Below are positions 6,069-12,749 of a DNA stretch of 32,685 nucleotides, one piece after another. Source of the DNA: Candidatus Gastranaerophilales bacterium (GTDB lineage Bacteria; Cyanobacteriota; Vampirovibrionia; Gastranaerophilales; Gastranaerophilaceae). A model generated the notes under the pieces. It had not been told where the DNA came from. It saw only the letters and a list, made by a program, of their open reading frames with translations, and searched no databases. The position numbers and the translations under genes were made by a program. The stretch covers positions 1 through 32,685 of the forward strand of contig CALUUN010000014.1 in the NCBI GenBank assembly GCA_944323995.1, given 5' to 3'. Positions within the stretch are counted from its first letter, which is position 1; each line of letters opens with the position of its first letter.

Positions 6069-6383
6069 TTAATTATTCGAACGTTTTTCTTCTTCTTTAA
6101 TAAAGTTGCAAAGCTGCTCCAGACGCTTGTCTTCCATTGCGTCAATAACTTCCTGAATATTTTTAATTTTATTGAGGGCAAAACCTGTTTCAGCGATTAA
6201 GACACAATCGTTGCAGAGTCTGCAGCCTGAGTATTCAATTGAGCCTGCAAGAGGTTTTTCCTGACCGCAGCAGTCGCATTCAAAGGTTTCAAACTCAAGC
6301 GAGGGGTCTTCTTCAATGTCGTCAATAACCATTTGTGCAACAACCTGCTGCATTTCTTTTACGATTTCTTCTTCGGATTTCAT
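6069..6383 (-). CDS. Small protein with paired CxxC motifs
   Basis: This 104-residue acidic protein has CDCC (36-39) in the middle and CRLCNDC later, a four-cysteine arrangement likely to bind zinc. A helical charged N-terminus (EEEIVKEMQQVVAQMVIDDIEED) and C-terminus flank it. I do not recognise a named family. Its ATG shares a base with the pdxJ stop (TAATG), so it is translationally coupled to pdxJ and is second in that operon. A role in PLP metabolism is not implied by the sequence. No signal peptide or membrane segment is present. Confidence 0.8.
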   Translation of the reverse strand: MKSEEEIVKEMQQVVAQMVIDDIEEDPSLEFETFECDCCGQEKPLAGSIEYSGCRLCNDCVLIAETGFALNKIKNIQEVIDAMEDKRLEQLCNFIKEEEKRSNN

Positions 6384-7093
6384 TATTTCACCAGTTCTTT
6401 CATGTCTTTTACGGCCTGTGCAAGCCCTGTAAATACGGCGCGTGAGATTATGCTGTGGCCGATATTTAATTCATACAGGCCCGGGATTTCGTGCATTCTT
6501 TTTACGTTTTCATAGTTAAGACCGTGGCCGGCATTTACTTTTAAACCCAGTGATTGAGCCAGCGCAGCCGAATTTTTCAGTTTTAAAAATTCGGTTTCTT
6601 CTTCATTGGTGCCGAATTTTTCGGAATATTGTCCGGTGTGCATTTCAATAAATTGTGCACCTGTTTTTGCTGAAGCCCGAACTTGATTTTCATCGGGGTC
6701 TATGAAAAGGCTTACCAGAATTCCGGCGTCAACAAGCGGTTTGACAAAATTTGTAATTTTTTCAAGCTGTCCTGCCACATCAAGTCCGCCTTCGGTGGTT
6801 ATTTCCTGCCTTTTTTCAGGCACAAGGCATACGGAGTGCGGTTTTATTTCAAGCGCAATCTGCTGCATCTCATCAGTTACAGCCATTTCAAGATTAAGGT
6901 TTGTTTTGAGTGTGTGGATAAGAGTTCTGACGTCTTTATCTTTTATGTGGCGTCTGTCCTCTCTCAAGTGTGTTGTAATTGATGTTGCTCCGTTAAGTTC
7001 GCAGATTTCGGCAGCTTTTATTGTGTCGGGTTCTACCCCGCCGCGTGCGTTTCTTAAAGTTGCAACGTGATCTATATTTACGCCAAGCAGCAT
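6383..7093 (-). CDS. pdxJ: Pyridoxine 5'-phosphate synthase
   Basis: PdxJ condenses 3-amino-2-oxopropyl phosphate with 1-deoxyxylulose 5-phosphate to give pyridoxine 5'-phosphate, the last ring-forming step of the DXP-dependent vitamin B6 route. The 236-residue TIM-barrel protein starts [17 protein letters not shown], and shows [16 protein letters not shown], the FIDPDENQV segment, EMHTGQY and [12 protein letters not shown], all family signatures. AAGGAG lies before the ATG, and a TATAAT box lies about 45 bases upstream. The stop codon overlaps the start of the small CxxC protein. Confidence 0.97.
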   Translation of the reverse strand: MLLGVNIDHVATLRNARGGVEPDTIKAAEICELNGATSITTHLREDRRHIKDKDVRTLIHTLKTNLNLEMAVTDEMQQIALEIKPHSVCLVPEKRQEITTEGGLDVAGQLEKITNFVKPLVDAGILVSLFIDPDENQVRASAKTGAQFIEMHTGQYSEKFGTNEEETEFLKLKNSAALAQSLGLKVNAGHGLNYENVKRMHEIPGLYELNIGHSIISRAVFTGLAQAVKDMKELVK

Positions 7094-7139
7094 TTTTTGT
7101 CTCCTTATTCTTTTTGAGTTTTTAACTCTTGTTACTATT

Positions 7140-7145
7140 ATTATA
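7140..7145 (-). promoter_or_regulatory. Candidate -10 box for pdxJ
   Basis: A perfect TATAAT on the minus strand, about 46 bases before the pdxJ ATG. No convincing -35 is seen. Confidence 0.4.
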
Positions 7146-7180
7146 AAACAAAATTTTTGCTTTCTTCCGCTTTTAATATT

Positions 7181-8515
7181 TTAGTATTTACTAATCTTTA
7201 AAAGAGCTGTGTACGAGGGCAGAATTGTTATTTTTTCATCATCATTTATTGAATTGGTAACCGATTTAAGTGCTTTTTTAACATCGGGTTCAATAATAAT
7301 TTTTTCCTGCGGAACGCCTGCATATTTGAGTCTTGCGGCCATGTCATAGGCTCTTGTGCCCGAGGTTACGATATTTTTTTCGGCGTTTTTAAGCTGTTCA
7401 AAATCGCTGTCCCAGAGCCAGGAAATATCGCGTCCGTCAGCGTAATTGTCGTTTATTGCAATTATTATGTTGGAAGTCAGATCAACCGTTTTCAGAACTT
7501 CGCTTGCGCCTGCGGGGTTTTTGATAAGCTGAATGAGAGCTTTCTTGCCGTTGATTATTCTGGTTTCGGTTCTGCCGAATACAGAGCGGTATGAATCCAG
7601 AGCGCGTTGAATTTCCTGCTGATTAAAACCGTTTTCAAAAGCTGCAGTGATTGCCGCAAGAGCATTATAGGCATTATATAATCCCGCAAGATTGACTTTG
7701 AATTCAGAGGTTATGCCGTGATGTTTTACGGTAATCACTGAATAGTCGTCAAAAATTTCAGCATTTGCCGAATAGCTGCATTCAGGGCGTTTGAAACCGC
7801 ATTTTTCGCAATAATAGTGCCCTTGCTGTGCGTAAAATCTTTTTGAATATTTTAACGGTTCGGTGCACGGGCAGTTGAAAACTTCTGACGGTGCATTTGA
7901 ACTGTCTTTGCACCGGCAATTGTATTCTACGTTTTCAAACCCGAAGAAAACCGTATTGCCGCCATTTGCAAAAGACGCCACAATAGGATCGTCAGCGTTT
8001 AAAATAAGTTTTAAATCAGAATTTTTGGAAATTGCTTCTTTAATAATTTTAGCTGTAAAATCCAGTTCTCCGTAGCGGTCAAGCTGATCGCGGAAAAGGT
8101 TTGTAACCACGAGATAATCGCCTTTTACATAGTCGTAAACCTTTGTCAAAAACGCTTCATCCGTTTCTATTACGGCATAATCATACCGTTTTAGAGGCAG
8201 AATATTCAGGGCAAAAACATTTGCAATGCCGGTCAGCATGTTTGCGCCTTTGAGGTTGTGGATTACGCTGTGTCCCGTGTTTTCAAAAATATGTGCGATA
8301 AGTCCGGAGGTGGTTGTTTTGCCGTTGGTTCCGGTTACGTTTATAAAATTATTTTTTACGTATTTTTTGGAAAATGCAAGAAAATCAGGGCAGATTTTCA
8401 AAGCAATATATCCGGGATACGATGTTGCCGGCCGTCTTAAAACCTTCAATAAGCAATAGGAAAGTTTTGAAATAAAAAGCGCCGTATAAAATTTTGCATT
8501 CATAAATAGTCCCAT
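7181..8515 (-). CDS. murT: Lipid II isoglutaminyl synthase, MurT subunit
   Basis: MurT is the Mur-ligase-like chain of MurT/GatD, which amidates the D-Glu of the peptidoglycan stem to D-isoglutamine. The 444-residue protein has the P-loop VTGTNGKTTTSG (60-71), a Cys cluster C200, C202, C215, C217, C236, C239, C246 that forms the MurT zinc ribbon inserted in the ligase domain, and a C-terminal DUF1727 domain with NDNYADGRDISWLWD (356-369). An ATG at 8503, four codons in and preceded by GGGA, is an equally good start and fits the family length better. The amidotransferase partner gatD normally lies beside murT, but none is in this window. Confidence 0.93.
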   Translation of the reverse strand: MGLFMNAKFYTALFISKLSYCLLKVLRRPATSYPGYIALKICPDFLAFSKKYVKNNFINVTGTNGKTTTSGLIAHIFENTGHSVIHNLKGANMLTGIANVFALNILPLKRYDYAVIETDEAFLTKVYDYVKGDYLVVTNLFRDQLDRYGELDFTAKIIKEAISKNSDLKLILNADDPIVASFANGGNTVFFGFENVEYNCRCKDSSNAPSEVFNCPCTEPLKYSKRFYAQQGHYYCEKCGFKRPECSYSANAEIFDDYSVITVKHHGITSEFKVNLAGLYNAYNALAAITAAFENGFNQQEIQRALDSYRSVFGRTETRIINGKKALIQLIKNPAGASEVLKTVDLTSNIIIAINDNYADGRDISWLWDSDFEQLKNAEKNIVTSGTRAYDMAARLKYAGVPQEKIIIEPDVKKALKSVTNSINDDEKITILPSYTALLKISKY

Positions 8516-8556
8516 AAGTGTATTCCAATTTGAACCGAGTTATTTTATACTTCAAA

Positions 8557-8562
8557 TATAAT
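8557..8562 (+). promoter_or_regulatory. Candidate -10 box in the murT/8584 divergent gap
   Basis: TATAAT lies 21 bases before the ATG at 8584. No -35 at correct spacing was found, so support is only moderate. Confidence 0.4.
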
Positions 8563-8583
8563 ACAAAAGTAAGAATAAGAGAA

Positions 8584-8940
8584 ATGTATTTTTTAATTGC
8601 AATAGTTTTAATAGCAGAATTAATTATCGCAATCACGGTGATTTGTCTTATAAACAAATTGGACAAAAAAGTTCTGATGTTGAATGAGCGCGTAACTTCA
8701 ATACGCCCGCAGATAAAAGGTGCACTTGATAAGATGAAAAACGGAGTTGAACAGCTTGTTAAAGGTGTGCATACGCTGTGCAAATATGCCGAAATTAAAA
8801 AACATGAGTATACGGTTGCAATTGTGCGGAATATATTAATCTATCTTTTGCTTTTTACATTGAAAGGCAGAAGCAAAAAGTGTGTTTCAGCCATGCAGCT
8901 TGCGGTTGTATTAAAAGACTGCTGGGATAAAGGATTGTAA
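8584..8940 (+). CDS. Membrane-anchored protein of unknown function
   Basis: This 118-residue protein begins with a membrane helix (MYFLIAIVLIAELIIAITV), followed by a helical, charged segment (INKLDKKVLMLNERVTS then QIKGALDKMKNGVEQLVKGV) and a second hydrophobic stretch (RNILIYLLLFTL). A GTG at 8518 opens the frame earlier, but the TATAAT at 8557 and the membrane start favour ATG 8584, with AAGAGA just before it. It is first in a run of four small envelope genes (two YtxH, one DUF948-like), so an envelope or membrane-scaffold role is inferred. I recognise no named family. Confidence 0.7.
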   Translation: MYFLIAIVLIAELIIAITVICLINKLDKKVLMLNERVTSIRPQIKGALDKMKNGVEQLVKGVHTLCKYAEIKKHEYTVAIVRNILIYLLLFTLKGRSKKCVSAMQLAVVLKDCWDKGL

Positions 8941-8963
8941 TTCGTAAAAAAATGTGTTATGAT
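8935..8963 (+). promoter_or_regulatory. Promoter of the first YtxH gene
   Basis: TTGTAA (8935-8940), a 17-base spacer and TATGAT (8958-8963), with TG one base before the -10 box (extended form). The predicted start near 8970 excludes translation from the ATG at 8952 and supports the ATG at 8991. Confidence 0.6.
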
Positions 8964-8990
8964 AACGAAAAGAAAGTCGAGGTACACAAG

Positions 8991-9302
8991 ATGAGCAAAA
9001 ATAAATCATTTATGTTTGGAATGGGTCTTATCGCAGGTGTTATAGGCGGTGTAATCGCGGGTGTTCTTTACGCTCCCAAACCGGGTGAAGAATCAAGACG
9101 CGAGCTTAAAGAAGCTGCCTGCAAACTCTATGAAGATAATTCTCCGGCAATTTCAGAAGCTAAAAAACAGGCGCTTGAGTCGGTTGATCTTATGCGTTAC
9201 AAACTCGAAAGACAATTGCGTAAATTCAGCAATATGCTTAAAAACAGGAAATTAAGAAAAGCCAAAGAACTGGAAGACGGCGAAAGTGAGTTTACATACT
9301 AA
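8991..9302 (+). CDS. YtxH domain-containing protein
   Basis: The 103-residue protein has a glycine-rich membrane helix (FGMGLIAGVIGGVIAGVLYA) followed by the signature APKPGEESRREL, then a charged helical tail. This is the YtxH/gas-vesicle-GvpP-like small envelope family, often stress related in Gram-positive bacteria, with no known biochemical activity. GAGG precedes ATG 8991; an in-frame ATG at 8952 lies within the predicted -35/-10 region and is not used. It is a paralogue of the gene at 9751, with the DUF948-like gene between them. Confidence 0.85.
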   Translation: MSKNKSFMFGMGLIAGVIGGVIAGVLYAPKPGEESRRELKEAACKLYEDNSPAISEAKKQALESVDLMRYKLERQLRKFSNMLKNRKLRKAKELEDGESEFTY

Positions 9303-9321
9303 AAAATAAAGGAAAAAAACA

Positions 9322-9681
9322 ATGGACTTTTCACAAATAGCGTTAAATCAAGGACTTACTTTTCTGGCATGGGTTACAAGCATTGTGCTTGTTGTGGTTG
9401 CCGGTTTTCTGGTAAAACTGCTTATTGACCTGTCAAAGTTGTCAAAAAATTTGAACGAAACATCAATTATGCTTAATACGGAGTTAAAACCGACTCTGAA
9501 TGAGTTAAGCGAAACACTGCACACTATTAACGAACTTGTAAAAAGTACGGACAAAGGCGTTGACAGTGTAAAAACGGTTATAGAAAGAGTGGTCGGCAAA
9601 ACAAAAATGCTTTCGGAAACCATTTTTGGCGGATTTTTGAAAGGTTTTGTTTCAATGCTCGGACTATTCTCTAAAAAATAG
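9322..9681 (+). CDS. DUF948-like membrane protein
   Basis: The 119-residue protein has one N-terminal membrane helix (LAWVTSIVLVVVAGFLVKLL) and a long amphipathic helix with regular hydrophobic spacing (LSKLSKNLNETSIMLNTEL, LNELSETLHTINELVKSTD). This is the DUF948 layout, and DUF948 genes commonly sit beside ytxH genes, as here. It is likely a bitopic membrane protein with a coiled coil. Its start has AAAGGA about seven bases upstream. It is 19 bases after the first YtxH gene and 69 bases before the second, and is presumably co-transcribed. Confidence 0.8.
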   Translation: MDFSQIALNQGLTFLAWVTSIVLVVVAGFLVKLLIDLSKLSKNLNETSIMLNTELKPTLNELSETLHTINELVKSTDKGVDSVKTVIERVVGKTKMLSETIFGGFLKGFVSMLGLFSKK

Positions 9682-9688
9682 CCGTTTT

Positions 9689-9708
9689 CGGGGATTGAAA
9701 AATCTCCG
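9689..9708 (+). other. GNRA-tetraloop hairpin between DUF948 and YtxH genes
   Basis: CGGGGATT-GAAA-AATCTCCG forms an 8-bp stem with one G-U pair. No T run follows, so it is not a terminator; it may stabilise or mark a processing site in the operon mRNA. Confidence 0.45.
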
Positions 9709-9750
9709 GTTACCGTAAAATGTAAAAGAACAAGAAAAGGAGTAAGATAT

Positions 9751-10020
9751 ATGTCAGCAACAAGATTTTTAGCAGGTTTTATAGTAGGCGGTGCAATAGG
9801 TGCCATTACAGGTATTCTGCTTGCCCCCAAATCAGGTGAAGAAACCCGCGCAATGTTAGCCGATTCCGCAAAAGAAGCAATGAGAAAGGCTGATGAAACA
9901 GTTAAAGAAATTCAATCAAAAGCGGATGACGTTGTTTCCGATTTGCAAAGAAAAGGCGACGAAATTAAAGACAAACTTCAAAACCTTATTAATCAGCAAA
10001 AACAGGAAGCTGAAGCGTAA
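9751..10020 (+). CDS. YtxH domain-containing protein
   Basis: The 89-residue protein starts with the membrane segment FLAGFIVGGAIGAITGILLA, then APKSGEETRAML, the YtxH signature. The rest is a long charged helix with heptad-like spacing (KADETVKEIQSKADDVVSDL), similar to LEA-type or apolipoprotein-like helices. AAAAGGAG lies before the ATG. It closes the four-gene envelope cluster and is followed directly by a strong bidirectional terminator. It is a paralogue of the gene at 8991. No enzyme motif is present. Confidence 0.88.
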   Translation: MSATRFLAGFIVGGAIGAITGILLAPKSGEETRAMLADSAKEAMRKADETVKEIQSKADDVVSDLQRKGDEIKDKLQNLINQQKQEAEA

Positions 10021-10027
10021 GAAATCT

Positions 10028-10057
10028 AAAAAAGGCGCCTTTCAAGGCGCCTTTTTT
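10028..10057. terminator. Bidirectional Rho-independent terminator
   Basis: A 14-bp perfect inverted repeat centred on two bases, A6-GGCGCC-TT against AA-GGCGCC-T6, gives T runs on both strands. It serves the YtxH cluster on plus and the lspA-rluA-lapA operon on minus. Confidence 0.92.
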
Positions 10058-10067
10058 AATCTGTCGG

Positions 10068-10418
10068 TTATTTATTCAAAGCGTCGTTGAGAGCTTTTTC
10101 CAGAGTTGCAATTTTGGCTTCCAAAACTTCAACGCGCGACGCGCTTGAAGAATTTGTTACCGAGCTTTTTTCAAGTTCTCTTTTGTAGGCGTTTAACTTT
10201 TCTTTTTGCGTAAGATAAAACCGTCCCATCAGGCAGATTCCGGCAAATAGTCCGACAACAAGCACTATAAGGGTGTATATTGCAATGTTTAAATTTACCG
10301 CAGGTTCACTGCCCGCAGCGGAAAGTTTCAAGGTAAGTATTTCAGGCGCATTGATTATGGCTATATAAATTACTCCCAAAACCGGAATATATGATACTAT
10401 GTTGATTAATTTTTTCAT
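10068..10418 (-). CDS. LapA-domain-like membrane protein
   Basis: This 116-residue protein has two predicted membrane helices (IVSYIPVLGVIYIAIINA and IAIYTLIVLVVGLFAGICLM), then RFYLTQKEKLNAYKREL and a C-terminal coiled coil (VEVLEAKIATLEKALNDAL). The arrangement resembles the LapA (DUF1049) family of small inner-membrane proteins, known in E. coli for a role in lipopolysaccharide assembly; the match is by pattern only. Its ATG overlaps the pseudouridine synthase stop by 4 bases (ATGA), so it is the last gene of that operon. Confidence 0.65.
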   Translation of the reverse strand: MKKLINIVSYIPVLGVIYIAIINAPEILTLKLSAAGSEPAVNLNIAIYTLIVLVVGLFAGICLMGRFYLTQKEKLNAYKRELEKSSVTNSSSASRVEVLEAKIATLEKALNDALNK

Positions 10419-11338
10419 TGAATTCTCCTGTTTCTGTAATAATTTAAAACTCTGCTTATTTTTTCATCGGGTTCAATTTCCAATTCTATTATCTCACCGG
10501 TAACCGGTTTTGTAAACCTCAAATAATATGATTGCAAAACCTGCTCTTGTGTCTTAACTCTGCCTTCTCCCGCACCGTAAAGTGTGTCGTTATACACGGG
10601 ATGTTTCATATAACTCATATGCACTCTTATTTGGTGTGTACGTCCGGTAATAAGGGTTAATTCCACATAAGTAGCTTCTTTAAATCTTTCCAGAATTTTT
10701 AAAAGAGTTATGCTTTCTTTTCCGCCGTCTTTGACCGGAACCACAGCCATTTTGTGAGGCTGTTTCGGGTGGCGCCCTATCGGAAGTTCTATTCTGTCCT
10801 CATCACGGTTGTAATTTCCTTTTAAAATTGCTCTGTATTTTTTTGTTATTGCACGATTTTTAATTTGTTGAGCGAGAAATTCGTGCGTAGTATTATTTTT
10901 TGCAATCATTAAAAGTCCGGAAGTATTTCTGTCAAGCCTGTGGACAATTCCGCGTCTGAATTCTCCGTTTATGTCAGAGAGATTTTCTCCGTATTTGTAT
11001 AAAAGCGCGTTGACAAGAGTATTTTCGCGTTCGGTTGATGTCGGATGAGTAAGCATTCCGGAGGGTTTATTTACAACCAGCATGTTGTCATCCTCATAAA
11101 CAATATCAAGCGGAATATTTTGCGGCTCAATTTTTATTTCTTCGTTTTCAAGTTTGTCAAATTCAATCTTGTCGCCTTCTTTAAGAGTATAAGCCGGCTT
11201 TTTGATTGAATTATTAACAAGGATTTTTCCTTCTTTTATATAATTCTGGATTTTTGATCTTGAAATATCCTGAAACATTGCCGCAAGACAGTTATCAAGA
11301 CGTGTGTTTTCATCATTTTCATCAATAAAAATTATCAT
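10415..11338 (-). CDS. RluA-family 23S rRNA pseudouridine synthase
   Basis: The 307-residue enzyme isomerises uridines to pseudouridine in structured RNA, most likely in 23S rRNA (RluD-like). An N-terminal S4 RNA-binding domain (TRLDNCLAAMFQDISRSKIQ, KEGKILVNNSIKKPA) is followed by the catalytic domain with VVNKPSGMLTHPT, the active-site motif GIVHRLDRNTSGLLMIAKN containing the catalytic Asp, and the C-terminal LITGRTHQIRVHM motif. The rluD/rluA/rluC assignment cannot be made from sequence alone. It overlaps lspA by 4 bases upstream and the LapA-like gene by 4 bases downstream; lspA-rluD adjacency is common in bacteria. Confidence 0.94.
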   Translation of the reverse strand: MIIFIDENDENTRLDNCLAAMFQDISRSKIQNYIKEGKILVNNSIKKPAYTLKEGDKIEFDKLENEEIKIEPQNIPLDIVYEDDNMLVVNKPSGMLTHPTSTERENTLVNALLYKYGENLSDINGEFRRGIVHRLDRNTSGLLMIAKNNTTHEFLAQQIKNRAITKKYRAILKGNYNRDEDRIELPIGRHPKQPHKMAVVPVKDGGKESITLLKILERFKEATYVELTLITGRTHQIRVHMSYMKHPVYNDTLYGAGEGRVKTQEQVLQSYYLRFTKPVTGEIIELEIEPDEKISRVLNYYRNRRIQ

Positions 11339-11799
11339 AGTTTCTTTTTAAGCAGAATTGTTATTATAATTGCAATTACACCAAGATTTATAAATATATC
11401 CGATATATTAAAAACCGGAAATTCCATAAAATTAAGCTCAACGTAATCTCTTACAAAGCCAAGCGCAATCCTTTCGTGCAGATTTCCGCCTATTCCTGCG
11501 CTCAACATTGCAAGAAAGAAAAGTGTTCTCATTGAAATTGTTGAGATATGGCGTATTATGTAGGCAACTATTCCGCAGATTGCAACAACAGACGCGATTA
11601 TAAGAATTTCGCGCGAGTCTTTCAAAATGCTGAATGCCGCACCGGTGTTTTCAACATAATTAAGAGAAAATGCCCCGTTTGAGTACGAAAAACCGTGCAT
11701 AAGCTGCGAAACAATCATATCCGAAAGATAAAGCGTTATAAATACAAAAAAAGCAAAGCATAACGAAAAATAGAAATATTTACTTATCTTTTTCTGCAT
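11335..11799 (-). CDS. lspA: Lipoprotein signal peptidase (signal peptidase II)
   Basis: LspA removes signal peptides from diacylglyceryl-modified prolipoproteins in the inner membrane. The 154-residue protein has four hydrophobic segments and the family motifs NYVENTGAAFSIL (47-59), GGNLHERIALGFVRDYVE (104-121) and FPVFNISD (127-134). The catalytic pair would be Asp118 and Asp134. The usually invariant Asp of GNxxDR is Glu109 here (GNLHER). ATG 11799 has GAGG six bases upstream and is preferred over an ATG at 11817. It overlaps the NTF2-like gene by 20 bases. Confidence 0.92.
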   Translation of the reverse strand: MQKKISKYFYFSLCFAFFVFITLYLSDMIVSQLMHGFSYSNGAFSLNYVENTGAAFSILKDSREILIIASVVAICGIVAYIIRHISTISMRTLFFLAMLSAGIGGNLHERIALGFVRDYVELNFMEFPVFNISDIFINLGVIAIIITILLKKKL

Positions 11800-12673
11800 T
11801 TTGAACCTCATTTTCAACGTTTACTCTTGTAAGGATGAATGCAATTCCCGCAAGGTAAACTCTTATTCTGCCAGTGCCTGCCGCTTCTGATTTGCTTATA
11901 CCTACGGATGCGATGTTATATTCATTTTTTCCGTTTTTGTTTGCATAGAACATTCTTTCAAGAATATTATCATCGGGGAATTTTCTAAAAACTTCTTCGT
12001 TTCTGTTTTGCGGGTAAGTAATTTCTTCACGTCCGATAGAAGCAATTGCCATGGCGTTTTCCGGCATGTCAATAGTCAGGGTTGACGTATAATATTCACC
12101 GGGTTTTACGGATTTCGGCGCGTTAAGTTCCATGTTTATAAATCTCGTATCGCCGTATTTGAGATAAGATTTTTCGTCGCTTATTTTTTCACCGGAAATC
12201 AGCCATTTGCCGTTGGTTTTTGTAAAATAATAAGTCCCGTTTGAATGCGAAGTTAATTCGCCGTAGATTTTTACGCCCTCTTCAATTTGAGTTACAGCGG
12301 CGAGCGAAGTTTCATAGACATCGGCTGCGGCTTTGCTGCCGTTGATTTTTATATCCTTAATTTCGGAGGTATAGGTTATGTCGGGATAAGATTCCCAGGT
12401 TTCTTTAACAAGTTCAAAATATTCATTTTTCGTAATGCCGTCAGCGCTTACAAAATCCTGAGAATACAGCGTGGAAAGTCCGATATGATCAAACTTGGAA
12501 GCATATTTATCCTGTTTTGCAAGAACGCGTTCAATGTCTTTGCGGGCTTTTCTCTCCTGACGGTTTTTGGTAATTTCCGCTTTTTTGTCAGCGAAAAATC
12601 CGGCCTGTGCAGGCACAGACAGGTTTGTAAATAAAAATATTCCTAAAATAACCGATGTAAATAATCTTTTCAT
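11780..12673 (-). CDS. Secreted protein with NTF2-like domain
   Basis: The 297-residue protein starts with a Sec signal peptide, MKRLFTSVILGIFLFTNLS through VPAQA, with likely cleavage before GFFADKK. A basic linker precedes a region that fits the NTF2/SnoaL-like fold: ARKDIERVLAKQDKYAS, LSTLYSQDFVSADG, KNEYFELVKETWESYPD, IKINGSKAAADV and YYFTKTNGKWLISGEKI. The second half (from SVKPGEYYTSTLTIDMPENA) is a predicted beta-rich domain of unknown type. There is no lipobox. The frame is open 12 codons further, but a TATAAT ends seven bases before this ATG and no ribosome site exists, suggesting a leaderless mRNA. It heads the operon with lspA. Confidence 0.8.
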   Translation of the reverse strand: MKRLFTSVILGIFLFTNLSVPAQAGFFADKKAEITKNRQERKARKDIERVLAKQDKYASKFDHIGLSTLYSQDFVSADGITKNEYFELVKETWESYPDITYTSEIKDIKINGSKAAADVYETSLAAVTQIEEGVKIYGELTSHSNGTYYFTKTNGKWLISGEKISDEKSYLKYGDTRFINMELNAPKSVKPGEYYTSTLTIDMPENAMAIASIGREEITYPQNRNEEVFRKFPDDNILERMFYANKNGKNEYNIASVGISKSEAAGTGRIRVYLAGIAFILTRVNVENEVQNAEKDK

Positions 12674-12680
12674 GGCTTTT

Positions 12681-12709
12681 ATTATACGATAAAAAAAGAA
12701 ACAGGGCAA
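12681..12709 (-). promoter_or_regulatory. Promoter of the NTF2-like/lspA operon
   Basis: On the minus strand TTGCCC (12704-12709), a 17-base spacer and a perfect TATAAT (12681-12686). The -10 box ends seven bases before the ATG at 12673, placing the start site at or one base before the start codon. Confidence 0.65.
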
Positions 12710-12749
12710 GCGTTCAATTATGAACGGCTGCCAACATCCTGGGGGATGT

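Noticed and set aside
8952-8990. Upstream ATG extension of the first YtxH gene
   Set aside because: The ATG at 8952 lies within the predicted -35/-10 promoter region, and the family starts near 8991.
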